From CAZIKB01 sp964539665 (GTDB lineage Bacteria; Zhuqueibacterota; Zhuqueibacteria; Oceanimicrobiales; Oceanimicrobiaceae), in the NCBI GenBank assembly GCA_964539665.1, contig CAZIKB010000203.1, positions 1 to 7,507 on the forward strand: 7,507 nt of DNA. Direction: 5' to 3'. Positions 6,190 through 7,507 of this stretch are shown here, in pieces. The notes beneath the pieces are model-generated. The model saw nothing but the letters and a program-made list of their open reading frames with translations, searched no databases and was not told the DNA's origin. Both the position numbers and the translations under genes were made by a program. Within the stretch, counting starts at the first letter, position 1; every line of letters begins with the position of its first letter.

Positions 6190-7257
6190 ATGCATGCCCT
6201 AACCTTTCACGGTAAAGAATCAATAAAATACGAAGCTGTGCCGGATCCTAAAATCGAAGCGCCTACTGATGTAATCGTCAAAGTGCAGTTAGCTGCCATC
6301 TGCGGCTCAGATTTGCACCCATATCATGAACGTGAGAAAGGACTGGACCATGGAACTGTCATGGGCCATGAATTCATAGGCGAGGTTGTAGAAATCGGGC
6401 AGATGGTGGAGACAATTGGGAAGGGTGCATTTGTATTCAGTCCATTTACTACCAATTGCGGCCAATGTTTTTTTTGCAAAAAAGGTCTGACCTGCCGTTG
6501 TACCAAAGGCCAGCTTTTTGGCTGGATAGAAAAAGGCAGCGGGCTGCACGGCGGGCAGGCAGAGTTTGTCCGTGTACCACTGGCCGATTCCACTGTTCTG
6601 ACCATTCCAGAAAACGTTTTACCCGAAGACGCCCTTTTACTGGGTGATGTTTGTTCCACGGGCTTCTTTTGCGCAGAAAATGCAACCGTTGAACCCGAAG
6701 GAGTCTACGCTGTTATCGGTTGCGGGCCGGTAGGTTTGATGGCCATCATTGGCGCCAGAGAAATGCAGGCAGCACAAATTTACGCATTAGACGCCGTTCC
6801 CGAACGCTTGGAAATGGCCGGGAAGTTTGGCGCCATTCCGGTAAATTACCAAACTGAAGATTTTGTATCAATTCTAAAAGACGCGACAGAAGGCAGAGGT
6901 GTGGATGCTGTATTAGAGGTTGTCGGCAGTGCAGCAGCAGGTAAGGCTGCAATAGATTTAGTGCGGCCCGGCGGCATCATTTCCACGGTTGGCGTGCACA
7001 CCGAACAACACATGGCCTTTTCACCCGGGCAGGCCTATGACAAGAATTTAACCTACAAAAACGGCCGCTGTCCAGCCCGCTACTACATGGAAAGACTGCT
7101 GCCATTGGTACAGAAAAACAAGTATGATTTGAGCTCAATAATCTCACATCGAATACCGCTGAGTGAAGGCGTGGAAGGATACAGAATTTTTGACCGGAAA
7201 CTGGATGGGTGTATTAAGGTTGCATTAACCATTACTGACCCAAAGTTGCAACCATAA
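6190..7257 (+). CDS. Zinc-dependent medium-chain alcohol dehydrogenase (355 aa)
   Basis: Cytosolic MDR-superfamily oxidoreductase, expected to oxidise an alcohol (or reduce the aldehyde/ketone) with NAD(H); the substrate is not predictable. The GroES-like N-terminal domain has catalytic zinc ligands C38 (ICGSD) and H60-E61 (MGHEFIGE), with D152 (LGDVCSTG) in the position used by formaldehyde-dehydrogenase-like members. C90, C93, C96 and C104 form the structural zinc lobe with C-x2-C-x2-C-x7-C spacing. The Rossmann motif GCGPVG is at 176-181, and acidic D200 at the end of the second strand favours NAD over NADP. The common GDRV turn before the cysteine lobe is replaced by GKGAF (77-81), an oddity. 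Length is normal for the family. The start ATG 6190 fits the family N-terminus, although only a weak GAG (6178-6180) precedes it. No functional tie to the upstream peptidases is apparent; the 115-bp spacer with hairpins suggests a separate unit. Confidence 0.9.
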   Translation: MHALTFHGKESIKYEAVPDPKIEAPTDVIVKVQLAAICGSDLHPYHEREKGLDHGTVMGHEFIGEVVEIGQMVETIGKGAFVFSPFTTNCGQCFFCKKGLTCRCTKGQLFGWIEKGSGLHGGQAEFVRVPLADSTVLTIPENVLPEDALLLGDVCSTGFFCAENATVEPEGVYAVIGCGPVGLMAIIGAREMQAAQIYALDAVPERLEMAGKFGAIPVNYQTEDFVSILKDATEGRGVDAVLEVVGSAAAGKAAIDLVRPGGIISTVGVHTEQHMAFSPGQAYDKNLTYKNGRCPARYYMERLLPLVQKNKYDLSSIISHRIPLSEGVEGYRIFDRKLDGCIKVALTITDPKLQP

Positions 7258-7507
7258 CCGCCTTAATGGTGTGCACTCTGTTCTCGGCTTGATCAAACAC
7301 GATTTTTTAGTAGCTATTCAGAGATCGTTTATCAATATTGTTAGACTAAATTAACCTAAATTATTCATAGATATTGTTAAGTAATAAACTATGTTTTTAA
7401 AATACATGTCATTACACAAAACTTAAGTTTGCTCGCTTGCCTATTTAAATTCGGCATTGTTAACCAAGTATAGTTTTCTATTGATTTTTACATTATTATT
7501 TATTAAA
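7258..7507. other. AT-rich intergenic tail without a credible gene
   Basis: Both strands contain only short frames without ribosome binding sites; the longest noticed is 22 codons on the minus strand (7389-7457). There is no convincing intrinsic terminator for the dehydrogenase: a T6 run (7303-7308) follows a TTGATCAA palindrome (7289-7296) that has no room for a loop. Base composition is clearly more AT-rich than the genes. Short direct repeats at 7335-7379 are described separately. The region may be the upstream control region of a gene beyond the window. Confidence 0.6.
7335..7379. repeat. Nested short direct repeats in the 3' intergenic region
   Basis: ATATTGTTA occurs at 7335-7343 and 7371-7379. 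Between them CTAAATTA occurs twice, at 7346-7353 and 7356-7363, ten bases apart, which is close to one helical turn. ATTGTTA appears a third time at 7456-7462. Such spacing is compatible with protein binding on one DNA face, but AT-rich sequence yields repeats by chance easily. Confidence 0.4.

Noticed and set aside
6307..6952. Several open frames on both strands within the dehydrogenase gene
   Set aside because: They overlap a clearly conserved enzyme sequence and have compositions typical of out-of-frame translation.
7289..7308. TTGATCAA palindrome followed by T6 as an intrinsic terminator of the dehydrogenase
   Set aside because: The palindrome has no loop and only four-base arms, and the T run starts six bases after it, so no stable terminator hairpin forms.
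7389..7457. 22-codon minus-strand ORF in the 3' tail
   Set aside because: No ribosome binding site, no recognisable features, and expected by chance in AT-rich DNA.
1..7507. CRISPR array, tRNA/rRNA genes, toxin-antitoxin or defence system
   Set aside because: No regularly spaced repeats, no tRNA-like cloverleaf or rRNA motif, and no small paired genes were seen in any part of the window.

Overview
The window reads as a stretch of a Gram-negative-type bacterial chromosome of moderate GC. It carries a partial insertion-sequence transposase, two large secreted metallopeptidase genes in tandem, and a zinc-dependent alcohol dehydrogenase gene, all on the + strand. Purine-rich Shine-Dalgarno sequences (AAAGGAA, GAGGAAAG) precede both peptidases, which argues against typical Bacteroidota. 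Large signal-peptide M14 peptidases with a C-terminal amidotransferase-like fold are common in the wider FCB/Calditrichota/KSB1 kind of genome. That placement is an inference from gene style only; no marker gene is present.

Layout: 1-366 is the 3' part of an IS630/Tc1-type DDE transposase cut by the window edge. 367-515 is a spacer that probably contains the end of the IS, a good sigma70-like promoter (394-422), a short AT-rich hairpin and the ribosome binding site of the first peptidase. 516-3257 and 3342-6074 encode two M14 zinc carboxypeptidase-like proteins of 913 and 910 aa. They are full-length paralogues (roughly 70% identical by eye) and keep every expected zinc-ligand and catalytic residue at identical numbering (H138, E141, N225, R226, H255, E331). 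An 84-bp spacer with its own candidate promoter separates them. 6075-6189 holds two small hairpins and a six-codon ORF with a strong ribosome binding site. 6190-7257 encodes a 355-aa medium-chain Zn alcohol dehydrogenase. 7258-7507 is AT-rich and has no credible gene, only short direct repeats.

How the genes fit together: the two peptidases look like an old tandem duplication of an exported enzyme that trims peptides outside the cytoplasm. Synonymous sites differ widely while protein motifs are held, so both copies appear to be under selection. The largest local differences are in the loop just before the catalytic glutamate, suggesting different side-chain preferences, and in a Lys/Gln-rich insert in the C-terminal domain. 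The dehydrogenase is cytosolic and has no evident link to the peptidases beyond orientation. I found no CRISPR array, tRNA, rRNA, toxin-antitoxin pair or defence system. The window looks mostly ordinary; the points worth a second look are the paralogue divergence, the IS-proximal promoter and the mini-ORF ahead of the dehydrogenase.
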